NCBI GenBank assembly: GCA_036346275.1
Contig: JAYEVK010000102.1
Coordinates: 186,001-250,000 of the forward strand
DNA from: Otatea glauca
Taxonomy: Eukaryota > Streptophyta > Magnoliopsida > Poales > Poaceae
Direction of reading: 5' to 3'
DNA length: 64,000 nucleotides
In this document: one piece after another, positions 19,121 through 32,160 of the stretch
How the letters are laid out: each line of letters starts with the position of its first letter
How positions within the stretch are numbered: position 1 is the first letter of the stretch
Notes under the pieces: model-generated
The model's database searches: none
What the model saw: the letters and a program-made list of their open reading frames with translations, nothing else
What the model was told of the DNA's origin: nothing
Made by a program: the position numbers and the translations under genes

Positions 19121-22029
19121 ATGGATCCTTCTCAGGTATTCATCCCAATCCCAAATAGCAATGACCAATTTTATCTAGGCCCGGTAGGAAATTTAAATGC
19201 CGATTCAGTCATAAATGAAGAGATTCCTCGCCTTCCCCTATCGGCTGCTGGATATAACATAGAGGGTTGGAGTAAGAGCTTCAGAGTTTGGCCGACAGCA
19301 CTTAAAGGATGGAGATCTTGGTACATTCGCGTAGCGGCCCAAAAGAGGGATGAGTGGGAAAAAATGGGCATAGTTGAATGTCGCCCCCTCTCTTTAGCCG
19401 ATCCAGAGGCCAATGAGCCCTTAGTGGCCATGACTTGCTATTTCTGGTCGGATACTTCTAACGCTTTTGTATTCCGTATCGGTCTTGTCGGCCCAACTCT
19501 CTTGGATGTAACCCAATTATGTTGCCTAAGATCCGATGGAGAACAAATATCGGCTTATAGTGCCAAGCCTAGATACTAGCTTATCAAGTCTAAAGGTGAA
19601 GGATGGGCTAAATACATCAGCAACAATAACAAGGTAAATGGACTTGTATCGGACGAAGAACACATCGCATTTCTCAACCTCTGGCTGGATCGGTTTTTGT
19701 TCTGTGGCGCTTCTCTTGGGCCAACCCAGGTGTACCAAACTGTAGTAGAGCGACTGGTAGAAGGTCATCGACTAGCCCTTGGGAAAATGTTATTAGGGGC
19801 AGTTTACCAGATGATGCATATAATAAGATGTTGGCTTTTCACTGATTTTACGAAGTTTACTGTTGGCAATGTTGGAGGACCACTTTGGTTCATTCAGATC
19901 TGGTTGTATTGTCTATTCAGCCGATCATTTGAGCTGAATCCATTTGAAGATACAGCATTTCCTCGCGAAGATACTCCAGAAAGTATACCACCGCAGTTTA
20001 GAGCCAGCCGATCTTATGGTGAAAGATTTATGATGTGCTCTGGGAATGAGACAAAAGTGACTCCTATCGGCTCCAAAAAGTATTTGACATTCTTCCTTCA
20101 GATTGATAGTAATGAGTTTAAACAACATGATTTCTTCAGTTACACCAATACAGTTGATTTCCCATGGCCTTCTTTTCTTCACCTAGATGCCGAAAGTGCT
20201 CTAATGCTGCAAGAGACTTTGGATTTATTCAAGCTCTTCATTTCTCCAAGCATATTACATGTCGGCCTTCATACAAGAAATCAGACTTTTCAACCTTCAT
20301 ATATGTTCTATAGCCCTTCCATTTATGCTAGGTAGTTAGGCTTTGGCCAAGTCATTCCGAGCCTACCATTTCTTGATCGGCTTCAGCCAAGAGCCAGAGT
20401 TCGTAATAAAGCTGCGGCCAATATTGTTCTTGAGATAGTCGACGATCTTCAGATTGAGAACTTGTCACATTTCGTACTAAATACGCATCGGGCAGGACAT
20501 TTTTCTTCTTAGTGGTCATCTATTGCTGAAGCGCTTTACTCTGACAAGGCAACATCGGCTATTGTCAATGAATTTTTTCCAAATTTGCCTGAGCCGACAG
20601 TAGATACTAATAGCAATTCAAGTGATGAGACTAATTCTATGGGGTATACTAAAAGAAGCTTTGTAGATATTGATGAGGTATCGGCTTGAATGAATCTCTT
20701 CACTTTGCTAAATTTCATCGGACACTTTACTAATCATCTTTCGTTCCAATTTTTCAGACCAAGGTTGCTGGCAAGAATCCCATTGTTGGCCAATCGGGTA
20801 GTGGCCAAGGCAAAAGACCTCTGCAATCGACTGGCCTCACTGGGTACACCTTAGGTACCTTAGGATCCAGAGTCCGTCACTATCGGACATTGAGAAAAAA
20901 CAACCAAGTAAGTAGCATGATCGACTTTCATTTCTTTATATCTGTTTTGCAACTAATTCTTAGCCGATCATTACTTCAGAAAAGAAGAAAACCAAGTACA
21001 CCAAGGCTCCTGCCAAAAGAGGGTCAAAGCCCCAAGAGCAAAGTGGCGAGAGCTCGTCACACGCGTCGGCTACTGTAGAGGTAAGCAGTATACTTAATTG
21101 ATCAATGACTTATGTTTCTCAATATGTTGGCTTAACCTTTGCTTTTCTTTTCAGCTGACACCATCAGTACAGGTCGCGGCAATCTTGGCCGACCTCCCTG
21201 CTGCTTCTTTGGGAGTTCTCTCTCCCTCTCTGCCGACGCCACCAGTCCCGACGGCCGAAGCACTCCTAGAGTCTTCCAATCCAACCAACCTGTTGGGCTT
21301 TTCATTGGCCGATCTAGATGATCCTAAGATCGTGGCCACTGATGACTATGATGCTGAGATCAGGAAGATTTTAGAAGTATCAAAAGAAGCATCGGCTGTA
21401 GTCACTTCTGCCCCAGGTATGCAAGAGCGCCTCAACAAGCTCTTCGACCTAGTGATGCAGCCGCAATCGGAGATCCTGGCCAACAACCAGCCGATCCGAG
21501 ATGCTATGGCGGTAGTTGAAGCCGACCTGCCTCCAGAAGCGATGCAAGCACTCCTCGACGTCTGCCATTTGGACGAGAGATCTGAAGTGGAGGCGGCCAG
21601 GCCAGGATCGCCCACCGTGAAGCCCAACAAGCCGATCAAAAGCTTCTGGACAACTTGGTTGCTGACGCCAAGGCAAAGCAACGCAAATTTGATGCCGACG
21701 CTCAGCTGCTCAAGTTGACCAAAGAATCACTTTCTAAACTTGAAGCTACGAAGAAGTTTCTCCTAGAAGAGTTGGCCAAGACTGAGAAGCAAATTCAAAA
21801 CGGCCAACAAACCATGGAGAAGACTGCATCTGACATCAAAGAGCAGAAGCTTGGCCTAGCCATGGCAGTGGTTAGCGTTAAGAAGCAGTCGGCTAAAGTG
21901 GTACCGGTGTCAGGGAGTGCCAAGGAAGATGATCGCATTATTGAAGAAGTACAATGCGTGATTGCCAAGGCTGTCGGTGCTTTATCGGCTTTGGGCACTT
22001 GGCTTCCTGGCTCTGGTATCCAATACTGA
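19121..22029 (+). pseudogene. Antisense plant-mobile-domain gene inside the Gypsy element
   Basis: This plus-strand gene lies between integrase and the 3' LTR and opposes gag-pol. It starts MDPSQVFIPIPNSND. The segment after 19580 contains EEHIAFLNLWLDRFLFCG and LVEGHRLALGKMLLGAVYQ, the hallmark pattern of the plant mobile domain (aminotransferase-like, PMD). Further on are a Ser/Pro-rich stretch (21098-21660) and a charged coiled coil (LTKESLSKLEATKKFLLEEL) ending at 22029. Stops at 19577-19579, near 20333 and near 20510 break it, although introns may account for some gaps (a TTTCAG acceptor occurs near 20755). Its role in the element is unknown. Confidence 0.7.
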
Positions 22030-22208
22030 AATTCTGAAATGTAAACCTTGTCGAATGCTTGTCTTGAAACACTTTTTGTAATACTCTAATGTTTTATAAT
22101 CGGCTGTTTAACCGATTTATATTTGGCCTTTCTTATGTGTTTTACTTCCTTTCTAACCGATTAACATCAAGTTAACTGGCTTCTCAGAGCGATTTCCTTT
22201 ACAGTCGA

Positions 22209-23400
22209 CTAAGCTCCAACCCAGAAGCTAGGATAGAATTTCTTCAAGTATTTTTCATTAATCGCTTTAGGCAAAATAGATCCTTCTAACGTCTCGAGTA
22301 TGTACGAGTTTCCATCAACTAGTCGATTAATCTTATATGGCCCTTCCCAAGTAGACGACCATTTTCCAAATCGGTTATCCTTGGAACCAATAGGTAATAT
22401 AGTTTCCCAAACCAAATCGGCTTCATCAAAAGACTTAGGCATCACCTTTTTATTATATGCCCTTGCAACTCTGGCCTTATTCTTCTCAAACCGATCTAGC
22501 GTAGACAAACGTAATTCTGCTAATTCGTCCAAGTTATCAATCATTAGATTGTTGTAATTTTGAGCCGACAAACCATTTTGTTTGGCTATTCGTAAAGAGT
22601 CGATATTGATCTCTATAGGTAAAACGGCTTCTTGGCCATACACTAACTGATAAGGCGAAAGCTTTGTCGCTCTGTGATAAGCTAGCCGATAAGCCCAAAG
22701 TGACTCTGATAGCATTGAATGTCAATTCCTTGGTTTCTCGTCGATTTTTCTTTTAATTAACTTAATCAACATTTTGTTAGATGACTCGGTTTGTCCATTA
22801 GCCTGAGCGTAATATGGAGATGAATTCAACAACTTGATCCCTAGGCTTTTTGCATAATTTTAAAATTCATTAGACATAAACACAGTACCTTGATCGGTCA
22901 TGATAGTTTGTGGTATTCCAAACCGATAGACAATGTGTTCATTAACAAATCCGATTGCCTCAACGCTAGTAACCTTTTTGAGCGTATAGCTTCAACCCAT
23001 TTAGAGAAATAGTCGGTTGCGGCCAAAATGAACTTATGGCCTTTACTTGATGCAAGAAATATTTGGCCGATTATATCTATCCCCCATCCTCTGAACGGCC
23101 ATGGCTTGATAATTGGGTGTAAAGCCGATGCCGATGCTAGCTGTATGTTGCCAAACTTTTGATAAGTCTAACATCCTTTGTAATATCTGAAACAATCTTC
23201 TAACATTGTCGGCCAGAAATATCCCATTTGCCTAAGCATCCATTTCATCTTACGAGCCGATTGATGAGATCCGCAAATACCTTCATGTACTTCACCTATT
23301 GCCATTCGCGCTTCTTCGTCTCCAAGGCACCTCAACAGCAAACCTTCCATTGTTCGATAATACAAAATATCGTCTAAGACTACGTACTTCAAAGCTTGCT
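22209..23400 (-). pseudogene. Gypsy integrase region
   Basis: On the minus strand the block starts with the zinc-binding part (VHEGICGSHQSARKM...YYKGC, about 23390-23170). Catalytic-core motifs follow in broken frame (TDQGT and QANGQTE, about 22900-22780). The C-terminal part is open at 22715-22209 (LSPYQLVYGQEAVLP, WEGPYKI). Stops and a shift separate the pieces. The Asp and Glu motifs of the DDE core are still recognisable. Confidence 0.82.
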
Positions 23401-23711
23401 GCCTAACCTTGCGCTATGTCGGCTTAGATGGGTCAATTAGGTAACTTCTTATTTGCGTCCTCCAGTCGAAAACATCTGTACACATGACAGCTTTGCTCAC
23501 TAACTCAGTCATCTGATATCGGCTAAAATCCTTGTACCCTGGTGCCTGTTGAGCCAGTGCATTGGTTCTATCGTTAAATCCTTAAGGGATATGCCCGATA
23601 GAAAATGAGGTAAACGAGCCGATAATTTCGAAGCACTACTCTAAATATTTAAGTAATACTTCATCACGGCATTGATATTCGCCTTTTATTTGCTGTACGA
23701 TTAACATGGAA

Positions 23712-24089
23712 TCACCGTATGCAAGCATTTACTCCGATATTCTCTAACAACTGCAAACCTTTGAGTAATGCCTCGTATTCCGCTTGGTTGTTTGAACATC
23801 GGCTATTTAACCGAAATGCGAATTCAAAATTATGACCCTTGGGTGATATGAGTTCAATACCAATACCAATACCAATACCAATACCATCACCTTCTCGGCA
23901 CACCGACCCGTCAAAAAATAGTTGCCAATGGGCAACAGCAACTAAATCGGCGGTGGTGTCTTGTCCTGTCATAAAATCGGTTACAACTTGTCCTTTAACT
24001 ACCTTAGCCGATTCATATGATAGGTCGAACTCTATTAAGGCATATGCCCATTTTCCAAGTCGACCTCTTAAAATTGGAGCTGATAACAT
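23712..24089 (-). pseudogene. Gypsy RNase H region
   Basis: The minus-strand frame shows the RNase H signatures WQLFFDGSVC and NNQAEYEALLKGLQLL. Between them a hexanucleotide tract (23855-23885, CCAATA units on plus) inserts a GIGIGIGIGI run, a slippage expansion that would distort the fold. The frame ends early at 23712. Confidence 0.8.
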
Positions 24090-24400
24090 ATACTTTATAT
24101 TTGCAGACTACCTTACAAGCCGATGCTAAAATATAATACCTTAGCTTTGTGCAAGAGAAATATAAGGACATGCATAATTTTTCAACAAAAGGGTACCTGA
24201 CCTCATTATCCAGTAGGCGTCGGCTTAAATAGAAAATTACTCTTTCCTTACCATCGGTTTCTGCGCCACAACAGCTCCAATAGTTTCCTCTTCAGCCAAT
24301 ATATATAACTTAAAGGAATCCCCTTCCGTGGTGCAGCCAGAACCGAAGGATTGGCCAGGTATTCCTTGATATCATAAAAAGCCTTTTGCTGGTCAACTCC

Positions 24401-25417
24401 CTAAACAAACTCTTGATTATCTTTCAACTTCAGCAAAGGAGTAAACGTACGAATCCGACCGGAAAGATTTGAAATAAACCGTCGGAGATAATTAATTTTA
24501 CCGATCAGCTTCTGTAATTCATTTTTACATGTCGGTGGCTTTGTTTTGGCTATAGCTTTAACTCTTTCTTGATTAACTTCGATTCCTCTTTCATAGACCA
24601 TGAAGCCCAAAAACTGCCCAGCCGACACGCCAAACGCACACTTGAATGGATTCATCTTCAAACCATGTAATCTTACGTTTTGGAAAACCTTTTCTAAATC
24701 GGCTAAGTGCTGCAAGTCATCTTTGGATTTCACCACAACATCATCGATGTATATTTCAACAATGTGGCCGATTAAGTCTTGGAAAATCATATTCATGGCT
24801 CGCTGATAAGTTGCCCTGACATTTTTCAAACCGAATGTCATAACCGTCCACTCAAATAGCCCTATTGCACCAGGACATCTGAAGGCGGTCTTAGGTATAT
24901 CGGCTTCTGCCATGAATATCTGATTATACTCAGCATTACCATCTAAAAAACTTATGATTTTGTTTCCTGATGCAACATCGATAAGCATATCGGCTATCAG
25001 CATCGGATACTCATCCTTTGGTGTTGCTTTATTTAAGTCTCTAAAGTCGACACACACTCAAAGTTTTCCGTTTTTCTTCATGACTGGAACGATATTGAAA
25101 ACCCATTCTGCATATCGGCAAGGTCTAATGAACTTTGCTTCCAAAAACCGTCCTATCTCTTCTTTTATAATATCATACATGGCCGGATTAAAACGTCTAG
25201 GATATTGTTTAAACGGCCGATATCCTGGTTTAATAGGTAACCGATGTTCAATCAGTTGTCGGCTTAAACCAGGCATCTCATGATACTCCCAAGCAAAACA
25301 ATCTTTATAATTTTTGAGAATTTTGATCAACTTTTCTTTATATTTTACATCTAACTTTGCACTAATAAAAGTTGATCTTTTCCTATCACCATTACCTATA
25401 TCGACTTCTTCAAGCAT
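24401..25417 (-). pseudogene. Gypsy reverse transcriptase
   Basis: Two consecutive minus-strand frames (25417-25058 and 25057-24401) are split by a stop at NGKL*. They cover the RT domain: HRLPIKPGYRPFKQ, CVDFRDLNKATPKDEYP, FEWTVMTFGLKN and the catalytic YIDDVVVKS, then LGFMVYERGIEVN. The catalytic aspartates are intact, and the premature stop is the main lesion here. Confidence 0.88.
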
Positions 25418-25674
25418 ATCGGTAGATGTGAACCCTTAGCCCAACTTCTCAATTTCTTGGAAATCTTCAATGGCTTCATATCTATCTGTTACTTGCCGAT
25501 AGCTTTGCATTTGGTCTTGTAGTATCTTCATTGTTTTCCTTGTCCCCATCGGCGTAATACTTCGTTTGCTCGATCAAATGTGCCCGGCTTGACACTGATC
25601 GGCATAAGTCCTGTCTTGCCGACGCAAATGAAGTCACAATCATCCAGTGTTTTTCCGATATACATCCAGCCTCT

Positions 25675-26247
25675 TCATGTTGCCAATTCACATAGCGATA
25701 TGAGTCGATGTATCACTGTGACAATTTCAACTTCACCTCCATCCCACTGGACAAGTGCCTGATGCATGGTCGACGGAATGCAGCAATTGGCATGAATCCA
25801 ATCCCGATCAAGCAGCACGCTGTAATTGCCTTTGGCATCAATGACGAAGAATGCGATCGACAAAGTTTTACTGTCGACAGTCAACTCCGTGACCATAACG
25901 CCTTTAGCTTCCGTGGGATCGCCTATGAAATAGTTCAAAACTATATTAGTCTTGATTAGATCTTCATCAGACTTACCCAATTTTCTGCAGGTGGTGTATG
26001 GCATCAAATTGACGGTAGCCCCTCCATCCACCAACATCCTTGATATCGGCTTGCCGTTTATATATCCCTTTAAATATAATAGCTTTAGATGCCGATGATC
26101 ATCTCGTGGTTTTTCAAATATTGCATTTTGAGCATTCGAACACGATTGAGCGAAAGTTTCTTTGGCTGATTCAGTTTTGATTTTGAACTCGGCTGGCAAG
26201 GTGAATACCATATTGATGTCCATCGGAGGCGTATCATCCCTAATCAC
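25675..26247 (-). pseudogene. Gypsy aspartic protease region
   Basis: This 190-aa minus-strand frame contains the retropepsin-like active site MLVDGGATVNLMPY. It is preceded by LKGYINGKPISR and followed by FFVIDAKGNYSVLLDRDWIH, the usual plant Gypsy protease layout. It lies between the gag C-terminus and RT. Confidence 0.82.
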
Positions 26248-29077
26248 AGGAGAATCTAGATCGTCGACTGAATCAAAATCATCTTCAACTTGCTCTTTCT
26301 TCCTCCATTCTTTCTTAGTGACTTTGATCGACCGAAGTTCATTGAAGGTTTGATCCCTCTGTTTCTCTGCATCAGTCCTCTGATTTCCTGAGTTCTTAGC
26401 CTTTGTAATCGTCTTCGTTGTGATCGGCTAAGACCAGATGGACACCACCTAGGTTTGGGCTCCATTGGCTTACGTATTTTACCAGCCAAATCTTCTCGAT
26501 CAGCAGAATCCGATTCTTGTGTATTCACTTGGTTTGGATCGGAGATTCTTTCGTGAACCGGTCTCCTGTAGATCTTATTAGGACGATCTCGTATCGGCCC
26601 AGACAACCTGTCTTTGGCCGATCGGCTAGGCCAATCTTCTTGGGGATAATGCTCCATTGGGCACGTATATGGAGATGGCAATGTTACTCCTCTTTCCTAA
26701 CTGAATTGCCAAAAAGGGCATCTCCGATGCGCTCGTTCCACATTATTAGTTTTATACAAGTTATCCAACCGACGAGGAAAGTACTGCGGTAGATTATTCA
26801 TTCTTTCATACTTCTCCATCAGCTGAGAAAATGTCGGCACCGGCCTTCTTGCCGATTGTTTTGGCCTAGATTTTTCTGCTTTATACCATCTGCCAACTCG
26901 CAGGTCTCCCTTAGGTTTAATGGTCCTTGAATTTTTGCCTTCATGATCAACCTCTATTTGTAATGTGCCGATCGTGATTTTTAATGTCTGATCACCACCC
27001 GAAGTTGACTAAATATCAACTCGCCGATTCCTACTTGGCTCCTTGCTCTGCATCAGCTTTTTTCCTTTGTCCGAACATTGAACCATATTTATAGGAAATG
27101 GATCGACATCCACTTGCATGGTCGGTTCATCAACGAACTTCAGTCGACCATCCTCGATAGCTGATTGGATCTGCTGACGAAAAATATTGCAATCGTTATT
27201 ATATGAGAAAAAGAATGATGCCACTTGCAATACCTGCGTTTCTTGATTTCATCAGTTGATGGTATAATGTGTCATTCGGGCAATCGTATTATTCCCTCTT
27301 GTAACAATAAATCAAAAATACGATTACACTTAGAGACATCAAAAGCTTACTTAATTTCTGATTTATTTCTAGTCGGCTTAAGCCAAGAACAGACTAAAGA
27401 CTTCTTGGACCCTTTTATCCATTCGGCTATAATTATTTCTGCTTCATCATCCTCCGAAGACTCGCTAGGGAAATAGTCGACCATATTAACTTTGGCCTTA
27501 TCTTTTTTCTTATTATTGCCATTTGTTTTGAACATATCTTTGAATGCCCTATTATCTGGGAATCGGCTTTCTTGAGCCGACACACGATGAAGTAGGTGAT
27601 TTAGATCAGTGAACTCCTGTCCTCCAAATTTTTCCCGGAGTGGTGGGATTAGCCCTTGGAAAGCCAAATCAGCGAGTTGGCTATCGGGTAATGTAACACT
27701 AAAACACCGATTTCTGGTTTCCCTAAATCTTTTAATGTAATCAGTTACCGATTCTCCAAACTTCTGGAGGACAGAGCTTAAATTGAAGATCCTGAGTTCT
27801 AAGCTGCCAGAGAAAAAGTACTCATAGAATCGGCTTTCCAAATCGTTCCATAAATGAATCGAATTTGGAGGTAGGCAAGTAAACCAAGTAAAAGCTGCTC
27901 CTGATAATGATAATGGGAACAGTCTAATTTTCATCCCGTCGGACTGAGCTGCTTCGCCGCATTGTGCGATAAAGCGTCCGACGTGCTCTAACGTTGTAAT
28001 CGAAGCATCACCAGAGAATTTCGCAAAATCTGAGACTCTAAAATTGTGAGGATAAGGCATACGATCTATGTAATTAGGATAGGGTTTTCTATAGCGATAA
28101 CCTTTCCTTTTGGTTGTATGCTGAATTGATCCCTTAAGACAATGGAAATTTGATTAGCCCAATTTATATTATCGGCCACCGGAACAGTAGGTCCTTGATA
28201 ATGTTGGTCATAATTGGCACTCGCCCCCGAGTGCAAACTCGGGCTACCGATTGGATTGAGCCGATGGCAGATGAGTGTACTGGTTGTATCCATTGTTTCT
28301 AGTTTGGGGTTCTGGTAATGGGACAAAGAGTTCTGAATATGTTACTACCCTGTGTGGAGCTGGATTTCTCGGTAGGACAGGCTCATGGTATTGTGGGTAC
28401 CTATCAGGTTCAATCGGCTGCGGATCCGATTGTGGGAAAGTGTAAAATGGGGCCGAAGGCGGCAAATTAGCCGACGTATCTAGCTTGGCGGCATCTGTGT
28501 AGGCTTGATAATGCATTGCCCCACTCATCCTATGGTCTCTTGGCAATATGACGGTCGGCTGAGTCGGCATCATGGTTGGGGGCGGGATTGTAGCCGATGG
28601 TTTAGGATCGACTGAGATGCTCTGTGTGTTTTGTGCTATTGAAAAAACAGGATAACTTGGCAGGGCTTGCATCGGGTCAAGCAAACCCCCAGACGATGCC
28701 AACTCCTGGGCTATACTTTTCACGCTATTCGCGATCATCGGCTTAAGCGTTTTAACGAGAGTCGATGAATGATTTATCAGAGCATGATGCACAGATTGAT
28801 TTATCATAGCCGATAATTCGGCTTGAGCATGCAGGTATTGACATACTAGGCCGCCGGTGACTCCTGCATCGCCGAGGGTATTAACCGTCAGCAACACGGT
28901 CTTTTGAGTGATGCCACGTCGGGTATTTTGGTAGCAATTTAGCATCATCTCCTCAAGAGCGGCTTTTCGATCTTCAATTTCTTTACGCTGCTCTGGGGTC
29001 AAATCATCCATTGTTGGGATGATTATTTCTTCGGCGTTGAGATCAGACGGTGGAATCGACTTTCCTGATGAAGACAC
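26248..29077 (-). pseudogene. Gypsy gag region
   Basis: The minus-strand frame starts MSSSGKSIPPSDLNAEE at 29077, soon after the 5' LTR. The Retrotrans_gag domain is at 28060-27347 (FAKFSGD, AFTWFTCLPPNSI, RFRETRNRC). The downstream part includes DCNIFRQQIQSAI (27200) and PRWCPSGLSRSQRRRLQRLR (about 26440), phrases typical of Tat-lineage polyproteins. Stops and shifts at about 28244, 28066, 27347 and 27009 break the frame. Confidence 0.85.
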
Positions 29078-29090
29078 TGTAGCTTTTGTC

Positions 29091-29111
29091 CCACCGGGCG
29101 TGCCAAGAGTG
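29091..29111 (-). promoter_or_regulatory. Putative primer-binding site of the Gypsy element
   Basis: Directly inside the 5' LTR on the minus strand is CTTGGCACGCCCGGTGGGAC. Its placement and the GCCCGGTGGGAC motif match plant Gypsy primer-site regions. I cannot assign the tRNA with certainty. Confidence 0.5.
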
Positions 29112-29788
29112 TGTTGACGTCAAAAACTTGAAGAGGGTCCGATCGGTCAAACACACGGGCCGAACGCCGGGTTCAGAGGTTCGAGGCGTGCCAACCGATT
29201 TGATCCTGCAATCGGTAAGATAAACGTGAAATACGCTCAAAGCCGATCCAATGGGATGATCGGCTTAGATCTAAAACAGCCAATAAGCTGATTAGATCGA
29301 AAGGTAACGATAAGTCGAATTAGCCGATTAAGGCTAATAAGAGGATAAAGGTAGATCGATTCTAAAGAAGGTGATGCGCAGCAAAATCAAAATAAATCAA
29401 ACCTGGGGCGTAATCTGGGGCGTAATTTGAAGAAGATCAACAATCGGTGATGCGCAACTTTATTGATCAAGATCGAATTACAAAGACTAAATTACTGAAA
29501 CTACTCCTAGTCGACAGGAAAAAAGAGAATAATGTAAATTTGTGTGTATGGTTGTGTTGTTTTTTTTCGCAGCTCGCCTATGTCCTCCCTTTATACCCAT
29601 CGGCCGATCGTGTCTTATTACAACACGTTACAAAGTATGATCCGTATCGGCCTTAACCAGGATAGATTTTTCTTTAAAATCTTTTTGTTACCAAATATCT
29701 TCAAATCTTTCCAAATCGTCCGTTGGTTACTATACGTTGACCTTATCTTGCCGATTTTGACCATATGTGCCAAATTTTGGTGCAAACA
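29112..29788 (-). repeat. 5' LTR of the Gypsy element
   Basis: This 677-bp LTR matches 18096-18757 over its length and has a small extra block near 29405-29425 (a duplicated GGGGCGTAATCTG). The following five bases, CAACC, only partly match the other flank, CAATA. Confidence 0.92.
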
Positions 29789-31889
29789 CAACCATACAAA
29801 GTTTAAACAAATAGTCAAATATAAGCATGCAAAGGAAAAAGAAAAGGTATTCTAGGTGTTGATATTCCAAATTATATATGTTTCTTATGAATGAGTTGAA
29901 ATATAGTTAAGTCACCTCACCTCTTCAAACAATATTTGTAGCTTTGATTTTAATTTGTATATGTATTGTTTTAAAAAAAATTCACATTATTCCTTGAAAA
30001 AGGCATTACAATTCTCCAAAAAAAATTTAAGTAAAATCCGGTCCTAAAAACATCCAAACCGGTTGAATTTATGGTAATTTCGGTCAAAAAGCCAAAATTC
30101 TGATGAAATTTCCCGAAATCACTATGTCAATTTGAAAAATTCAAATTTTTTTATTCCACTAAGATTTGAAATCTGAACCCCGCCAAAATCCGAAATTCAA
30201 AATCTCGGCAAGATTTTAAATCTTGCTATAAACGCCAGGGGTGCCACCGCACTGGCACGGCCGCAGAACGAAAAAAGTTGAGCCATAATAACCGCGCGGC
30301 GGACTTGGGCGGTGCAGGTCGTAGCCGGTAGTGCCGCGCGCGGGTTGGTGGCGGTCGTTTTCCGCTGCTGGGACGCGAATTCCTGGTGCAATCATCATAG
30401 CGGCCGGAGCAGATGGGCATGGGCGATCGGCGCGACGGGGTAAAACGTCTGACCCCGATCGTCAAAACGGCTCCGTGCGGACGCTCGTCAAATGCAGGTA
30501 GACTTCGCCGTTGGCGCGCGTGACGCGGGGCGAAAGGTACACGCATAAATCGATATAAGAAGCCGCTCGGCTGGAGCGGTGCACGGAGACGGGACGCAAC
30601 AGATCGATGGATGGGTACGTACGAACGCCGCGCGAGCCGTCGGCGTCGATGGGACGACGATAGCGTCGTACATGCACGCGCTGCCCGGCTGTGCCGTCAC
30701 CGGTTCACGGCTCGGTGACCTCGTCAGTACGCTGAAATCTGGGGTGCCGCTACAGGACGTCACGGGCCGGAAATCCGCAGCTATATTCACATGGCAACGA
30801 GAGACCGTCCAACTGTGTGTTTCAGACATCACCAGGAACAGTCGCTGCTAAAACATGGGTCTTACACAGTCACACTGGCAAGTACAAGTCACTCGTGCCT
30901 TTGTCTACAGGTGATGATGATATACGGAATTGTCGTGTCCACTAACCAGCATCATCTGCCAGAATATTACGTCTCAATTTGCTGGAATTGGACTGCACTT
31001 ACGGAGTACAGTCTAATATACAGCTCAGGCTTTCCGACGGTTAAACTCATGCTGTCATTAAGGAGGAGCAAGACGAAATCTACCAACCCGGTTACGAGCC
31101 TGGGCCCTAACTATTATACGGAATTCTCGTGTCCACTAACCAGCATCATTTGCCAGAAAATATATACCACAACTCAGTATGTTTGTGGCCTATGTGCAGG
31201 ACTTTGTGTCTTTGTCATCCTATTGTTTCTGATGGCCCAAATGTGGATCGCAAAGTCGTCCTCTTCCAGTTCCAACCGTACATGGGCTTACATGGGCCTT
31301 AAGCAATTTCTTCCCTATTTCACAGACCACTCTCTCTCGCACTGTTTTTTTTTTTACTCAGAGAAGAATATCCTTATATGATTCAATAAACCATTCCTTC
31401 CAAAATTTGTTCTTTACTTAAAGAGATAAAAAAAAGTAATTACCGTTTTCACAATTGGCACTTTCTTCACTATTTGGAAGACAAGTGAATTTCTTTTTTC
31501 GCCCACAGAGTAGAAACACCAAGAGTAACTGAACACACTCCACCACTGCAACTAATAAAGAGAATCTGGAGTTGTAAGCACAAGTTGACATCAGAGTTGT
31601 TATTGAAACACAAAAGCAGGTACAAAGCAAACAGTATTACATGGGTGCAAGTGCAACATTTAATAATACAACAAAGCTTAGTACGGTAACTTTTTTTTTT
31701 TTGCACCCAATTGACGGTACAAACCTATGCAAAAATAGCAGCACAAATGCTGGACATTCGCAAATAGAGGTCTAAAAGGTGCAATATATCTTATATATAC
31801 TACCTTTCCTAAATCCTAGAGGTTTTCCGGCCTTTGAGGCTAGCCACATCGTGCCCCCTTGAGAGGACCTGCTGTTTTCCCTTATTCTG
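29789..31889. other. Gene-poor region with repeat debris
   Basis: The part 29960-30235 is rich in AAATTTC/GAAATTT phrases like those in the element at 60921-62405. From 30236 to 30840 the DNA is GC-rich with ORFs on both strands but no domain. A 47-bp direct repeat (30921-30967 and 31115-31161, containing GTGTCCACTAACCAGCATCA) lies in the next part. A 196-aa plus ORF (30791-31381) spans both repeats and looks like chance. 31400-31760 is AT-rich with poly-T runs. Confidence 0.4.
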
Positions 31890-32095
31890 TCGAGTACTCC
31901 GTATATTAAGATTGGAAGGTTTCGCCGCCTCTCGCTGCGTCCACGTCGCTTTCGGGGCGACGTGGGTGCACTTCCTCGTGCCGCGTCGAGTGCGTCCGGA
32001 GCGCCGTGCGTACGGCTCGCACGCGTGTGAGCCACGTTGCCCACGTTGCTAACCAGATTGCACGGCTCATATATTTTTTCGATGTCTATTTGCAC

Positions 32096-32160
32096 AACCG
32101 CCCTCGAGGCGCAGCGGTAAGAGCGCTCACGCCTGCGCCAGAGACCCGGCTTCGAGCCCG
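32096..32160 (+). repeat. tRNA-like segment in Helitron A
   Basis: GGCGCAGCGGTAAGAGCG resembles a pol III A box, and GGCTTCGAGCCC about 35 bp downstream resembles a B box. A related pair occurs in Helitron B at 49186-49250. It does not fold as a complete tRNA and is best read as a SINE-like relic. A 24-bp tandem repeat (CCCCAGCCTGTTCG(A/G)GCAGCC, 32164-32212) follows. Confidence 0.45.

Larger units (their letters stand above)
18096..29788 (-). mobile_element. Tat-like Gypsy LTR retrotransposon, coding strand minus
   Basis: The LTRs at 18096-18757 and 29112-29788 both start TGTTGACGTC and end GGTGCAAACA. On the minus strand the order is gag, protease, RT, RNase H, integrase, which is the Gypsy order, so the right LTR is the 5' one. 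A purine run follows the left LTR and a primer-site-like motif adjoins the right LTR. About 3 kb between integrase and the 3' LTR carries an oppositely oriented gene, a layout known from Tat-lineage elements such as Grande and RIRE2. The flanking pentamers CAATA and CAACC agree only in part. Every coding block is interrupted somewhere. Confidence 0.92.

Noticed and set aside
23855..23885. Possible CRISPR-like or regulatory short repeat
   Set aside because: It is a simple hexanucleotide tract in RNase H coding DNA. There are no spacers, and the genome is eukaryotic.
31106..31165. Second copy of a 47-bp repeat as an LTR or target duplication
   Set aside because: The repeats are too short and lack TG...CA ends or associated transposon domains; treated as a local duplication.
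30791..31381. 196-aa plus ORF with a hydrophobic segment
   Set aside because: It spans a 47-bp direct repeat in two contexts, has no recognisable domain and lies in transposon debris.
32096..32160. Possible tRNA gene
   Set aside because: A- and B-box-like words are present, but no full cloverleaf or anticodon stem can be drawn; kept only as a tRNA-like repeat.
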